The notes under the pieces are model-generated. The model was not told the DNA's origin. It did not search any database and saw only the letters and a list, made by a program, of their open reading frames with translations. Positions 52,279 to 64,000 of a stretch of DNA of 64,000 nucleotides are shown piece by piece; position 1 is the stretch's first letter; each line of letters starts with the position of its first letter. The position numbers were made by a program, and so were the translations under genes. Source of the stretch: Betaproteobacteria bacterium (lineage in GTDB: Bacteria > Pseudomonadota > Gammaproteobacteria > Burkholderiales > Casimicrobiaceae); assembly GCA_016717855.1 (NCBI GenBank), contig JADKEV010000001.1, positions 124,001 through 188,000 on the forward strand, read 5' to 3'.

Positions 52279-53712
52279 ATGGACAATCAAGGGACATTCA
52301 ATTACAAGGTGGTCCGGCAATTTGCCGTGATGACCGTGGTGTGGGGCGTCGTCGGCATGCTCGTCGGCGTCATCATCGCCGCCGAGCTCCTGTGGCCGGA
52401 CCTGCTCCAGGGCATCCCCTGGCTATCCTACGGACGCCTGCGCCCGCTGCACACGAACGCCGTGATCTTCGCGTTCGGCGGCTGTGCGCTGTTCGCGACC
52501 TCCTACTATTGCGCGCAGCGGACCTGCCAGGTGCGGCTGTTCTGCGGCCCGCTGGCGGCACTCACGTTCTGGGGCTGGCAGATCGTGATCGTGCTGGCGG
52601 CGATCACGCTGCCGCTGGGCATCACTTCCGGCAAGGAGTACGCCGAGCTCGAGTGGCCGATCGACCTGCTGATCGCCGTGGTCTGGGTGTCCTACGCGGT
52701 GGTCTTCTTCGGCACGCTCGCCAAGCGGAAGGTCGAGCACATCTACGTCGCGAACTGGTTCTTCGGCGGCTTCATCCTGACCGTGGCGCTGCTGCACATT
52801 GTCAACAGCGCGGCGATGCCGGCGTCCCCGTGGAAATCCTACTTGGCGTACGCCGGGTGCAGGACGCGATGGTCCAGTGGTGGTACGGCCACAATGCGGT
52901 CGGCTTTTTTCCTGACCGCGGGTTTCCTGGGCATGATGTACTACTTCGTGCCCAAGCAGGCGGAGCGGCCGATCTACTCGTACCGGCTGTCGGTCGTGCA
53001 CTTCTGGGCGCTGATCTTCACGTACATGTGGGCCGGCCCGCACCACCTGCACTTCACCGCGCTGCCCGACTGGACCCAGAGCATCGGCATGGTGTTTTCG
53101 CTGATCCTGCTCGCGCCGTCGTGGGGCGGGATGATCAACGGCATCATGACCCTCTCCGGCGCCTGGCACAAACTGCGCGAGGACCCGATCCTGAAGTTCA
53201 TGATCGTCTCGCTTTCCTTCTACGGGATGTCCACGTTCGAGGGGCCGATGATGTCGATCAAGACGGTCAACGCCCTGTCGCATTACACGGACTGGACCGT
53301 GGGCCACGTGCACTCCGGCGCGCTGGGCTGGGTCGCGTTCATCACCTTCGGCTGCATTTATTACCTGATCCCCGCCTGTTCGGGCGGCCGCAGATGCACA
53401 GCATACGGCTGATCACGCTGCACTTCTGGGTGGCAACCCTCGGCGTCGTGCTCTACATCACCGCGATGTGGATCGCCGGCGTCATGCAGGGCCTGATGTG
53501 GCGCGCCACGAACGCCGACGGAACGCTGACCTATTCGTTCGTCGAGAGCGTCAAGTCGACCTATCCGTTCTACGCGATCCGGCTGGTCGGCGGCACGATG
53601 TTCCCTGGCCGGGATGCTGGTGATGGCCTACAACGTGGCCCGGACCATCGCGGCGGGCCGCGCCGTCGAAGCGCCGATTCCGGCTCTCGCGCCCGCCAGT
53701 GCGCACGCATAA
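52279..53712 (+). CDS. ccoN: cbb3-type cytochrome c oxidase subunit I (four frameshift indels)
   Basis: Catalytic heme-copper subunit of the high-affinity cbb3 oxidase. About 477 residues if read across the indels. Heme/copper His segments are RPLHTNAVIFAFGG, MWAGPHHLHFTALPDW and HYTDWTVGHVHSGALGW, and FSLILLAPSWGGMINGIMTL is typical. The frame shifts near 52857 (a base missing after GCCGG), 52909 (one extra T in a T run), 53387 (one missing C in CCCC) and 53603 (one extra C). All four are in or beside short homopolymers, and the surrounding codons are fully conserved, so error is more likely than decay. The FNR-type site is 150 bases upstream. Confidence 0.9.
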
Positions 53713-53724
53713 GGGAGAATTCGC

Positions 53725-54344
53725 ATGAAATTTTCGCATGATTGGCTCGAGCGCAACCTGGTCTGGATGGTGATCCTGATCGTCCTGACGGTCAGCGTGG
53801 GCGGGCTGGTGGAGATCGTCCCGCTCTATTTCCAGAAGTCGACCACGGAGCCGGTGGCCGGCCTGAAACCGTACACCGCGCTGCAATTGTCGGGGCGCGA
53901 CATCTATATCCGCGAAGGCTGCTACAACTGCCACTCGCAGATGATCCGGCCGTTCCGCGCGGAGACCGAGCGCTACGGTCATTACTCGGTCGCCGGCGAG
54001 TTCGTCTACGATCATCCGTTCCAGTGGGGCAGCAAGCGCACGGGACCCGACCTGCATCGCGTCGGCGGGCGCTACTCGGACGAATGGCATCGCGTGCATC
54101 TGAACAATCCGCGCGCGAAGTGGTGCCCGAATCGAACATGCCCGCCTACTCCTGGCTTGCCGCCAGCGCGCTGGCGCCGGAGGACATCGCGGCAAAGATG
54201 CGCGCCCTGCGCCGGCTCGGCGTGCCCTACTCCGACCAGGAAATCGCCGCCGCGCCCGCGGCAGTCACCGGCAAGACCGAGCTCGACGCGATGGTCGCGT
54301 ATTTGCAAGGGCTCGGCACCACTCTGCGGAACGTGAGGCCATGA
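53725..54344 (+). CDS. ccoO: cbb3-type cytochrome c oxidase subunit II (one frameshift)
   Basis: Mono-heme c subunit that passes electrons to CcoN. About 206 residues. The N-terminal membrane segment is LVWMVILIVLTVSVGGLVEIV. The heme site is REGCYNCHSQMIRPF (C-x2-C-H), and FVYDHPFQWGSKRTGPDL and NMPAYSWL (distal Met) follow. A two-base GC insertion at about 54111-54116 splits HLNNPR from VVPESNMPAYSWL; without it the frame runs to the TGA at 54344, which overlaps ccoQ. AAGGGAGAA precedes the ATG. Confidence 0.93.
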
Positions 54345-54532
54345 TGGACTTCGCCACGTTGTCGAGCATCATCACCGTGCTGGCCGTCGTCACCTTTACC
54401 GGCATCGTCGTCTGGGCGATGAGCGGCCGCCAGAGCGCGCGCTTCGCAGCGGCGGCGCGATTGCCGTTCGCCATCCCCGACGAGACCGCGGCCAGCCAAC
54501 CGAATCTGAACAAGAATGGAGAGGGGAGATGA
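54341..54532 (+). CDS. ccoQ: cbb3-type oxidase small subunit
   Basis: 63 residues with one membrane helix (LSSIITVLAVVTFTGIVVWAM) and a short polar tail, as in CcoQ/FixQ, which stabilises the oxidase. The ATG overlaps the ccoO stop, and the stop overlaps the ccoP start (ATGA), giving a tightly coupled ccoNOQP order. Confidence 0.9.
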   Translation: MMDFATLSSIITVLAVVTFTGIVVWAMSGRQSARFAAAARLPFAIPDETAASQPNLNKNGEGR

Positions 54533-55482
54533 GCGACTTTACCTCGGGTTTCTGGAGCCTCTATGTCGGGGTTCTGACGATCGTTTCCATCCTCGCGTGC
54601 GGGGCGCTGTTGCTGAGCATGAGCAAGCAGACCGTGAAGAAGGACGCGCAGGGGAAGACCATCACCACGGGCCACGTCTGGGACGAGAATCTGTCCGAGC
54701 TGAACAACCCGCTGCCGCGCTGGTGGATGTGGCTGTTCTACATCACGCTGTTCTTCGGCGCCGGATACCTTGTGCTGTACCCGGGGGCCGGCAAGTATGC
54801 CGGCATGGCCGGGTGGAGTTCCAAGGGACAGTACGACGAGGAACGGGCGAAGGTGCAGGCCGAGATCGCGCCGCTGTACGCGAAGTTCGCCGGCCAGGAT
54901 CCCCAGGCGCTCGTGGGCGACCCGCAGGCGCAGGCCATCGGCGAGCGTTTGTTCCAGACGTCCTGCGGGCAATGCCATGGTTCCGACGCGGGCGGCAGCA
55001 AGGGATTCCCCAGTCTGCGCGACGGCGACTGGCTCTACGGCGGCGAGCCGGAGACCATCAAGGCATCCATCACAGACGGGCGCCGCGGCGTGATGCCGCC
55101 ATTGGGGGCAGCTTTGTCCGAGCAGGAAATCTGGAATGCCGCGCACTATGTCCTGTCATTGTCCCAACAACTGCACAATGCCGAGCGCGCGGACAAGGGC
55201 AAGGCAACGTTTCAAACGATCTGCGCGGCATGTCACGGACCCGACGGCAAGGGCAACACGGCGGTGGGCGCGCCAAACCTGACCGATGGCATCTGGCTGT
55301 ATGGCGGCAGCGAGAAGACGATCATCGAGACGATAACCAAGGGCCGGACCAACGCGATGCCGGCGCACAAGGAGCTGCTCGAACCCGAGAAGATCCACCT
55401 GTTGACGGCGTATGTGTATGGCTTGTCCCGGCGCGGTACCGCGGCTCCCACCGCCACGCCGGCACCCGCGAAAACGCCCTGA
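54529..55482 (+). CDS. ccoP: cbb3-type cytochrome c oxidase subunit III (diheme)
   Basis: 317 residues with two membrane segments near the N-terminus (LYVGVLTIVSILACGALLLSM and WMWLFYITLFFGAGYLVLY), the HVWDENLSELNNPLPRWW signature between them, and two heme sites, CGQCH and CAACH. Axial Met candidates are in GVMPPLG and NAMPAHKE. It is intact, unlike ccoN and ccoO, which supports a working operon. It passes electrons from soluble cytochrome c to CcoO/CcoN. Confidence 0.97.
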   Translation: MSDFTSGFWSLYVGVLTIVSILACGALLLSMSKQTVKKDAQGKTITTGHVWDENLSELNNPLPRWWMWLFYITLFFGAGYLVLYPGAGKYAGMAGWSSKGQYDEERAKVQAEIAPLYAKFAGQDPQALVGDPQAQAIGERLFQTSCGQCHGSDAGGSKGFPSLRDGDWLYGGEPETIKASITDGRRGVMPPLGAALSEQEIWNAAHYVLSLSQQLHNAERADKGKATFQTICAACHGPDGKGNTAVGAPNLTDGIWLYGGSEKTIIETITKGRTNAMPAHKELLEPEKIHLLTAYVYGLSRRGTAAPTATPAPAKTP

Positions 55483-55591
55483 TCGATGACGCAATCGATA
55501 GTCCGGATTGCGCCCGGCCCGCTGCGGGAGGCGAGGTCGAAAACTATGAAGTGGCATTCCAGTTGATTTTTTTAACGTAATGGAGAAACCA

Positions 55592-56209
55592 ATGAAAGTG
55601 AATGTACTGGCAGTAGCGCTGTATGCGGCTCTGGGTTGCGGTGTGGCTGCAGCGCAGAATGCAGCGGAAGGCTCGCTGATGATCCGCCTTCGTGGCGTAC
55701 AAATCGATACGGCGAACAAGTCTGATCCGGTCGCGGGGACAGGTGCGAGTGATCGCATCCACGTCAGCAAGAAAACGATTCCCGATATCGATATCAGTTA
55801 CTTCTTCACCAGAAACATTGCGGCAGAGTTGGTGTTGACCTATCCGCAAAAGCATGAGGTGACGCTGGATGGAGCGAACATCGGATCGTTCAAGCATCTG
55901 CCGCCGACATTGACCGTTCAGTATCACTTCCTGCCAGAGGGCGTGTTTCGTCCATACGTCGGCGCCGGTGTGAACCTTACGCTGATTTCCGACGTGAACC
56001 TGCTGGACGGCGCAGGCAGCCTCGATCATTACAGCATCGGCTACGCGTTGCAGGCTGGCGCTGACATCAAGATCGCCAAGAATTTGTTTCTGAACTTCGA
56101 CGTCAAGAAGGTACAGATTCAGTCGGATGTGAAGGCCGGCGGCTCGAAGATCAGCGCCGTCCAGATTGACCCATGGCTGTATGGGGTGGGCATCGGCTGG
56201 CGCTTCTAA
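55592..56209 (+). CDS. ompW: OmpW-family outer membrane protein
   Basis: 205 residues from the ATG at 55592 (GGAG 7 bases upstream). The signal peptide MKVNVLAVALYAALGCGVAAA ends near residue 22. The barrel has the family segments SLMIRLRGVQID, ISYFFTRNIAAELVLTY, LPPTLTVQYHFLPEGVFRPYVGAGVN and a C-terminal YGVGIGWRF ending in Phe, as outer-membrane barrels do. Its position after the oxidase fits the common control of ompW by FNR. It is a pore or receptor for small hydrophobic compounds by family knowledge. Confidence 0.93.
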   Translation: MKVNVLAVALYAALGCGVAAAQNAAEGSLMIRLRGVQIDTANKSDPVAGTGASDRIHVSKKTIPDIDISYFFTRNIAAELVLTYPQKHEVTLDGANIGSFKHLPPTLTVQYHFLPEGVFRPYVGAGVNLTLISDVNLLDGAGSLDHYSIGYALQAGADIKIAKNLFLNFDVKKVQIQSDVKAGGSKISAVQIDPWLYGVGIGWRF

Positions 56210-56482
56210 GTCCACCTTCCGAACGTGGCCGGGCCGGTTCGCCGCATGCGGCGTGGTGTTGATCGATATAGCCAACTCTGTGGTACCGGACCCGGGAAAT
56301 GGTACTCAACCCGTGACTCGACGCCGGTGAAAGGATAGGCGCGCCTTCGCGAGACGCTCCCCGCCAGTTGTCTTCACCCGGACTTGCCGTCGGCTGCCCG
56401 GAAATGTCGTCGCCGAAACAGATGACGATCGGTATCTTGGTGCCGTGTCCCGCGCCGTAACGCGGGACGCGGCAGCCGCGGT
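56210..56482. other. convergent intergenic region
   Basis: About 270 bases between the ompW stop and the end of the ice-binding-type gene. It holds the hairpin at 56447-56468 and no recognised gene. Confidence 0.5.
56447..56468. terminator. terminator-like hairpin
   Basis: GTCCCGCG, loop CCGTAA, then CGCGGGAC: a perfect 8-bp GC-rich stem in the gap between convergent genes. No T run follows on the plus strand, so it may act as a shared stem or a Rho-assisted stop. Confidence 0.5.
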
Positions 56483-58264
56483 TTACCTCTGCCGGCGATA
56501 CTGCAACCAGCCAGCCGCCATCAGCAGGATCGCGAGCATGAGCAATGCCCAATCGGCCAAGGTCGGGATCGGGATTTTTGCGGTATTCAAGTTGGTGAAG
56601 GTGCAGATCACGGTTTCACCCGCCAACACGTTCGCAGTCGCCGTGTTCCCAATCACCGTACCCCCGTTCGAGCAGGCAAGTGCCGCCAGGCGCCAGTCCG
56701 CCTGCACCGTCTCCGTCACATTGTAGGCGCCGGGCACCACCGAGGCGAAGGTCGTCGTGTCGCTGCCGGTGCCGCCATTGGTCGAAATCGAGAATGACTG
56801 CGCGCCGGTGAAATCGAAGGTCCCTTCGCCACCGATGGTGTTCTTGACGATGATGATCGCGCCCTGCCTCGTATTGGTGAACGTGCAGGTGACTGCTTCA
56901 TCTGCCGCCACCGCGATGTTCGCCGTCGCCGTGGCCAATGTCACCGTGCTCCCGTTCGAGCAGGTCAGCCCGGTCAGGCTCCAGCCCGCCGGCACCGTTT
57001 CCGTCACGTTGTAGGTGCCCGGCGCCACCGAGGCGAAGGCCGTCGCATTGCTGCCGGTGCCGCCGCTGGTCAGGATCGGGAACGATTGTGCACCGCTGAA
57101 GTTGAAAGTCCCGTCGCCGCCGATGGTGTTCTTGATAATGGTGATCGAGCCTTGACCCTGGATGGGAGGCAGCAGCGTGTTGGTGAACGTGCAGGTGACC
57201 GCTTCGTCTGCCGCCACCGCGACGTTCGCCGTCGCCGTGGCCAACGTCACCGTGCTCCCGTTCGAGCAGGTCAGTCCGGTCAGGCTCCAGCCCGCCGGCA
57301 CCGTTTCCGTCACGTCGTAGGTGCCCGGCGCCACCGAGGCGAAGGCCGTCGCATTGCTGCCGGTGCCGCCGCTGGTCAGGATCTGGAATGATTGTGCGCC
57401 GGTGAAGTTAAAGGTCCCGTTGCCGCCGACGGTGTTCTTGACGATGGTGATGGAACCCTGACCGGGTGGCGGGGGAAGCCCGGTCCCGCCGTAACCGATG
57501 CACGCAAGAGCAGATACCGTGCCCGTGTCCAGCGTCACTGCGCCGTTGCGCGCCAGGACTCTGCCGGGAGACACGCCGGCGCCGGTATTCAGCGTAATGG
57601 TGGATAGCGCGACAATGTTGCCTTCGAAGTCGGTTCCCGTGCCGAGGGTGGCGGAACTGCCGATCTGCCATGAGATGCCGCACCCGGTGGCCACGCCGCC
57701 GTTGATCACGCTGACGGCGGCGTTGCTTGCGGTCGTCAACGTACTCCCTATCTGGAAAATGAAGACTGCATCGGGGTTGCCCTGCGCGTCCAGAGTAAGT
57801 GTTCCCGTCAATTGCGCCGAATCCGCGAAACAATAGACGCCGGGGTTGAGCACCATGCCGCCCAGATCCTGGCCCGTCAGATTGTTGTTGCACGCCTGAC
57901 CTGCCAAAGAGTTGTATGCCGTGACCAGGTCGGTCTTTGCCCCCGCCGCGGCCGCGGCGACGTTGGTCACTCCGTTGATGATGCATGGGCCAGTGATCGA
58001 GCTCGCGTTGTTGGGGGAGATGCCAAGATCTCCGTCGACGGTGGCCGTAGTGGTGCACGTTATCGCGGAGCCGGCGAGGACCGCGTAGGGCTTGGCTGTA
58101 CCCAGATAGGTCTGAGCCAGTGCCGGGGCCGAACCCAACACAAACGCCGCAAATCCCGCGCACGCCAGCAACGCGGGATAACTGCGACCGAACCTTGATC
58201 CGGCTTCCATGATTCGGGAGGCGAAGCGTCGCGATTCCATAGTCGAGGGAGACTGAATGTTCAT
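56483..58264 (-). CDS. ice-binding-type (DUF3494) surface protein with three SpaA-like repeats and an IPTL-CTERM tail
   Basis: 593 residues from the ATG at 58264 (GGAAT upstream). The N-terminal signal includes LLACAGFAAFVLGSAPALAQ. Residues about 52-250 form the DUF3494 beta-helix, with YAVLAGSAITCT, GDLGISPNNASSITG and NPGVYCFADSAQLTGTLTLD. Three repeats of about 95 residues follow, each with I-VKNT-GG-GTF and YNVTETV; they match the SpaA-like prealbumin fold. The end IPTLADWALLMLAILLMAAG then RRQR is the IPTL-CTERM sorting signal. It is probably anchored at the cell surface as an adhesin; ice binding is possible but not required by family membership. Confidence 0.9.
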   Translation of the reverse strand: MNIQSPSTMESRRFASRIMEAGSRFGRSYPALLACAGFAAFVLGSAPALAQTYLGTAKPYAVLAGSAITCTTTATVDGDLGISPNNASSITGPCIINGVTNVAAAAAGAKTDLVTAYNSLAGQACNNNLTGQDLGGMVLNPGVYCFADSAQLTGTLTLDAQGNPDAVFIFQIGSTLTTASNAAVSVINGGVATGCGISWQIGSSATLGTGTDFEGNIVALSTITLNTGAGVSPGRVLARNGAVTLDTGTVSALACIGYGGTGLPPPPGQGSITIVKNTVGGNGTFNFTGAQSFQILTSGGTGSNATAFASVAPGTYDVTETVPAGWSLTGLTCSNGSTVTLATATANVAVAADEAVTCTFTNTLLPPIQGQGSITIIKNTIGGDGTFNFSGAQSFPILTSGGTGSNATAFASVAPGTYNVTETVPAGWSLTGLTCSNGSTVTLATATANIAVAADEAVTCTFTNTRQGAIIIVKNTIGGEGTFDFTGAQSFSISTNGGTGSDTTTFASVVPGAYNVTETVQADWRLAALACSNGGTVIGNTATANVLAGETVICTFTNLNTAKIPIPTLADWALLMLAILLMAAGWLQYRRQR

Positions 58265-58711
58265 GGCATATTCCATTCCCAAATTGATGCATTGCCGCCG
58301 AAACAAAAAATGAGCGGCATCTGCATTGTCGTTCTCCCCGAACTCGACAAGCATAGCATCACGTTATTCAAATTGCATAAGGAGCCGCACCCAACTATGT
58401 CGTGGCGACCTGCAAACGGGCCGTTTCTCGGACGTTGTGCGGGATGAGGCCAGCCTATGCTGTAAAGGGTTGCCGCCCATGTGTCCCTTCTGAGAAGACG
58501 GTTGAAGGGGTGGCAGGTAACAATGGGAAACTGACCGGTTTCAACCCCTTGTTTGACGGCGGTCAAGATTTTTGGTGGATTTACAACACTCACCCGACTT
58601 GCGGACAGGTACCCACGGGCCATACCATCGGCCTGTTCGCGCAGAAGCGGATGGGTCGACCGGTTACTACTTCGGAATCCCGGCGATGGGCCTTTGCAAC
58701 GGCCACCGTCT
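58265..58711. other. AT-richer intergenic region
   Basis: About 450 bases between the ice-binding-type start and the MlrC gene end. It holds a GGTTGAA/TTCAACC dyad (about 58501-58547) and short frames on both strands without recognisable family. The section near 58265-58400 should carry the promoter of the surface protein. Confidence 0.45.
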
Positions 58712-60199
58712 CTAGAACACCGGCCCGTTCGGCTTCAGCCGCGTCCCGCGCCGCAATTTGGTCCAGTGCAGGTCGGTGGGATCGGCCGCCATCGGTCCGG
58801 GCGCCTTGGCGACGATGATCTCCTCGGCGATCGGCGTGAAGTCGGCGCGGAAGTGCACCGAGCTCTTGTTCACCAGGATGGCCTCGGCGGTCGGCTCGAT
58901 GCCGACGAAGCGGTACATCTCCTGGTCGGCCAGCTGCACCTTCGCCGAGGCGACGACCATGCGCACGCCGCCGATCGCGAGCACGGCGCTGGGGCCCAGG
59001 CGCATGTGCGCGCCGCCGTAGAAGGGCCCGGTGCCTGTCAGCATGCCGTCGGAGATGCGCTCGACCTTGAACGCGCCGCGAAACGGCGAATCGCCGGGGA
59101 TCGCGGACTTGCCGCCCAGGTCGATGGTGATGGTGGCGCCCGGTCCGGCCTGATGCGCGGCCAGCGCGGCTGCCTTGTCGACGATGAGCCCGAACGCCGC
59201 GCGCTGCGCGTTGTTGGCAAGCAGCGCGCGCAGCATGCCCATGGTGTCCGAATCGCCGCCGGCGCCCGGGTTGTCCTGCGTGTCGGCAATGACCACCGGT
59301 TTGGTGGCGCGCGAGGCGACGCGCATCGCGCGCTTCACCGCGGCATCGGCGTCGAGGATTTCCATCGCCCAGTTCGACTCCTGGGCGTCGACCAGGTCGG
59401 CCAGCGTCCTGCAGGCAAGCTTCGCCGCCGCGTCGTTGCTGCCGTAGGCCCAGACCGAGGCACCGCAATCGGCGATGTCCGCGGCCGGGAAGCCGGGCGT
59501 GAACGACAGTGACGGCACGTCGACGGACTCCAGCCGCGAAAGCAACTGGTAGACCGAGCGCGCCGGCTCCATGTCCGTGCACTGCGCGTTGAGCGGGATC
59601 AGGAAGGGCATCTGCCGCCACGCGTACGCGGGTCGCGCCATGCCCTCGAGGCGCAGTTTCAGGAAGTGGGCGGTACGCCCGCCGGTCTCGGCCATGTCGA
59701 TGTGCGGATAGGTCCGGTACGCGATCAACCCGTCGGCCAGGTCCAGCATTTGCCGCGTGACGTTGGCGTGCAGGTCCAGGCTGGCGACCACCGGAATCCG
59801 CGCGCCGACGACACCGCGCACGCGGCGCAGGATCTCGCCCTCGCCGTCGTCGATGTGCGCGGCGACCATCGCGCCGTGCAGGTCGAGATACACGCAATCC
59901 GGCGCCGCGGCGCGGATCGCGTCGGTGAGCATCTTGCAGATGCGCTCGAACGCGTCTTCGGTGACCTGCGCCGAGGGCGACGCCGCCGCCCAGACCGTGG
60001 GCAGCAGCTTGTGCGAAGTCTTGCCCATGTGCTCGATGAAGCCGGCGATCGGCAGGTTCATCCCCTTCACGCCGTCGAAGATCTGCTCGCCGGCCAGCAG
60101 CGGCGGCCAGCCGCTGCCTTTCACGAAGTCATCGAGGGTCGCATTGGAGGGAGCGAAGGTGTTGGTCTCGTGCTGAAAGCCGCCGATGGCGATGCGCAT
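58712..60199 (-). CDS. M81-family metallopeptidase (MlrC-like)
   Basis: 495 residues. The N-terminus is MRIAIGGFQHETNTFAPS, followed by LDLHGAMVAAHIDDGEGE and the metal-site segment VASLDLHANVTRQM, then YRTYPHIDMAETG, all hallmarks of MlrC/DUF1485 proteins. The family name comes from the microcystin-degrading MlrC of sphingomonads, but most members have no known substrate. No mlrA, mlrB or mlrD is nearby, so microcystin degradation should not be assumed. It lies 33 bases after ppc on the same strand. Confidence 0.92.
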   Translation of the reverse strand: MRIAIGGFQHETNTFAPSNATLDDFVKGSGWPPLLAGEQIFDGVKGMNLPIAGFIEHMGKTSHKLLPTVWAAASPSAQVTEDAFERICKMLTDAIRAAAPDCVYLDLHGAMVAAHIDDGEGEILRRVRGVVGARIPVVASLDLHANVTRQMLDLADGLIAYRTYPHIDMAETGGRTAHFLKLRLEGMARPAYAWRQMPFLIPLNAQCTDMEPARSVYQLLSRLESVDVPSLSFTPGFPAADIADCGASVWAYGSNDAAAKLACRTLADLVDAQESNWAMEILDADAAVKRAMRVASRATKPVVIADTQDNPGAGGDSDTMGMLRALLANNAQRAAFGLIVDKAAALAAHQAGPGATITIDLGGKSAIPGDSPFRGAFKVERISDGMLTGTGPFYGGAHMRLGPSAVLAIGGVRMVVASAKVQLADQEMYRFVGIEPTAEAILVNKSSVHFRADFTPIAEEIIVAKAPGPMAADPTDLHWTKLRRGTRLKPNGPVF

Positions 60200-60232
60200 G
60201 AAAGGGTTCCCGGTGCAGGTTTGCCGCCCGCA

Positions 60233-62974
<2,742 letters not shown>

Positions 62975-63128
62975 CGGGTGGGATCCTTGGGTTTATTGCG
63001 CATATCGAAAGGCAGCCGCCATCCCGCGCAGCCCCGCCCTCGACAACAAAAGCTATTTTCGTGCCAGCGTCTACATTCGGGGGCACCGCCACGATTCCGT
63101 ACGACGAATGCATGTGGCCGTGCCGGAT

Positions 63129-64000
63129 TCAGGCGGGCGCCAAGGCGGCGTGCTTGTGCCCGAACGCGAACTCGCGGCCGGGGGCGGCGGCGAGGAGGGC
63201 GCGGGTATAGGGTTGTTGCGGGTGGGTGAACACGTCGCGGGTGCGGCCCTGCTCGACGATGCGGCCCTTTTCCATCACGATCACGCGGTCGCAGATCTGC
63301 GCGGCGACGCGCAGGTCGTGGGTGATGAACAGCAGGGCCAGGTGCAGGCGCTGCTGGATCTCGGCCAGCAGCTCGAGGATCTGCGCGGCGACCGACACGT
63401 CCAGCGCCGACACGGCTTCGTCGCAGATCAGCAATTCCGGGTCCATCGCCAGGGTCCGGGCGATGCAGATGCGCTGCCGCTGCCCGCCGGAGAATTCGCT
63501 GGGATAGCGGTTCAGCGCCGACGGCGCCAGCCGCACCAGCTCCATCAGCGCCTCGGCGCGCTGCCACGCCGCGGTCCGCGACGCGCCGAAGTTCATCGGC
63601 CCCTCGATGATCGCCGCGCCGACGGTCTGCCGCGGATTGAGCGAGCGGTACGGATCCTGGAACACGATCTGCACCTTCTTGCGCAGCGGCTTGAGCGAGG
63701 CGATCGAGCGGCCGTGCATGTGCTGGCCCAGCACCTCGATATGGCCTGCTGTCGGTTCGATCAGCCGGACGATGCAGCGCGCGACCGTCGACTTGCCGGA
63801 GCCCGACTCGCCGACGATCCCGACCGTCTCGCCGCGCTCGACCGTCAGGTTCACGCCGATCGCCGCGTCGACTTCGCGCTTCCTGCCGAACCAGTTGCGG
63901 CTCACGTACGTCTTCTGCAGGTCGCGCACCAGGAGAACAGGCGCGACCGCCGGCGCCTCGGGCTGGTGCGCGAGTTCGGGCGGCTCGAGGCTGGGCACGG
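63129..64000 (-). CDS. oligopeptide/dipeptide ABC ATPase (OppF/DppF-type, N-terminus off the window)
   Basis: About 290 residues are visible. Walker A is GESGSGKST, the signature is FSGGQRQR, Walker B is LLICDEAVSALD, and the switch His is LLFITHDLRVAA. QDPYRSLNPRQTV is typical of OppF/DppF. The visible start (VPSLEPPELAHQPEAPAVAPV) looks like a linker before the domain, so this may be the second half of a fused double ATPase whose first half lies beyond base 64000. Confidence 0.9.
   Translation of the reverse strand, partial: VPSLEPPELAHQPEAPAVAPVLLVRDLQKTYVSRNWFGRKREVDAAIGVNLTVERGETVGIVGESGSGKSTVARCIVRLIEPTAGHIEVLGQHMHGRSIASLKPLRKKVQIVFQDPYRSLNPRQTVGAAIIEGPMNFGASRTAAWQRAEALMELVRLAPSALNRYPSEFSGGQRQRICIARTLAMDPELLICDEAVSALDVSVAAQILELLAEIQQRLHLALLFITHDLRVAAQICDRVIVMEKGRIVEQGRTRDVFTHPQQPYTRALLAAAPGREFAFGHKHAALAPA

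Noticed and set aside
52279..54344. ccoN and ccoO as pseudogenes
   Set aside because: Indels are in or beside homopolymers and GC runs, all catalytic segments remain, and ccoQ and ccoP are intact; error is the simpler reading.
56700..57480. Repeated blocks that could suggest a CRISPR or tandem-repeat array
   Set aside because: The period is about 290-300 bases and in frame; it encodes three protein repeats in the surface protein.
58500..58560. GGTTTCAACCCC-like sequence as a CRISPR repeat
   Set aside because: It occurs once with a short inverted partner; no array or cas gene is present.
58712..60199. Microcystin degradation function for the MlrC-like protein
   Set aside because: No mlrA, mlrB or mlrD nearby, and most members of the family are unrelated to microcystin.

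Overview
The window is a GC-rich, gene-dense chromosomal stretch from a Gram-negative bacterium, most likely a betaproteobacterium of the Burkholderiales/Rhodocyclales type. Signs of this are a Bug/TctC-type solute receptor, an adjacent birA-coaX pair, hppD facing an Lrp/AsnC gene, a ccoNOQP cbb3 oxidase beside an FNR gene, an IPTL-CTERM protein and GTAGGATGGG-type interspersed repeats. No rRNA, tRNA, phage, CRISPR array or intact insertion sequence was recognised.

1-13.5 kb: the end of a diaminopropionate ammonia-lyase gene and selO are followed by an island that reads like purine-nucleoside/methylthioribose salvage. It has a methylthioinosine-type phosphorylase, a LysR regulator, a Gfo/Idh oxidoreductase, and an eight-gene minus-strand operon (substrate-binding protein, ATPase and two permeases of an NMT1/SsuABC-type importer; class II aldolase; cupin; SDR; MtnA-like isomerase). 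A CDA-type deaminase is transcribed the other way. The two divergent promoters at the ends of the island share an almost identical 59-bp AT-rich element, which suggests one regulon.

13.5-21.7 kb: an isolated aceE (one frameshift) preceded by a small DNA-binding-like protein, then a roughly 1,700-residue secreted protein with 14 propeller-like repeats, Ig-like domains, a LamG-like domain and a dockerin-like end.

21.7-31 kb: an eight-gene catabolic operon (DHDPS-like aldolase, enoyl-CoA hydratase, family I CoA-transferase, Bug receptor, SDR, MaoC, SDR, acyl-CoA dehydrogenase) facing a LacI-type regulator, with a strong palindromic operator between them.

31-37 kb: membrane protein, Lrp/hppD divergent pair, birA, coaX and an amidase. 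37-43.5 kb: an ABC importer in an operon with a haloacetate (fluoroacetate) dehalogenase-like hydrolase, facing a LysR gene with a clear operator. 43.5-50 kb: a second CoA-dependent catabolic operon (HpcH aldolase, fumarate-reductase-like flavoprotein, family III CoA-transferase, MaoC, enoyl-CoA hydratase, acyl-CoA dehydrogenase) whose divergent LysR regulator survives only as a C-terminal fragment.

50.6-56.2 kb: a low-oxygen block: Rrf2 regulator, [4Fe-4S] FNR, ccoNOQP and ompW, with an FNR-type site before ccoN. 56.5-64 kb: an ice-binding-type IPTL-CTERM surface protein, an MlrC-type M81 peptidase, ppc and the edge of an oligopeptide ABC ATPase.

Several otherwise well-conserved genes (aceE, ccoN, ccoO, the secreted protein, two binding proteins) carry single-base or dinucleotide indels, mostly in homopolymers or GC repeats. 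Sequencing/assembly error is the simplest explanation, so these genes are annotated across the indels.
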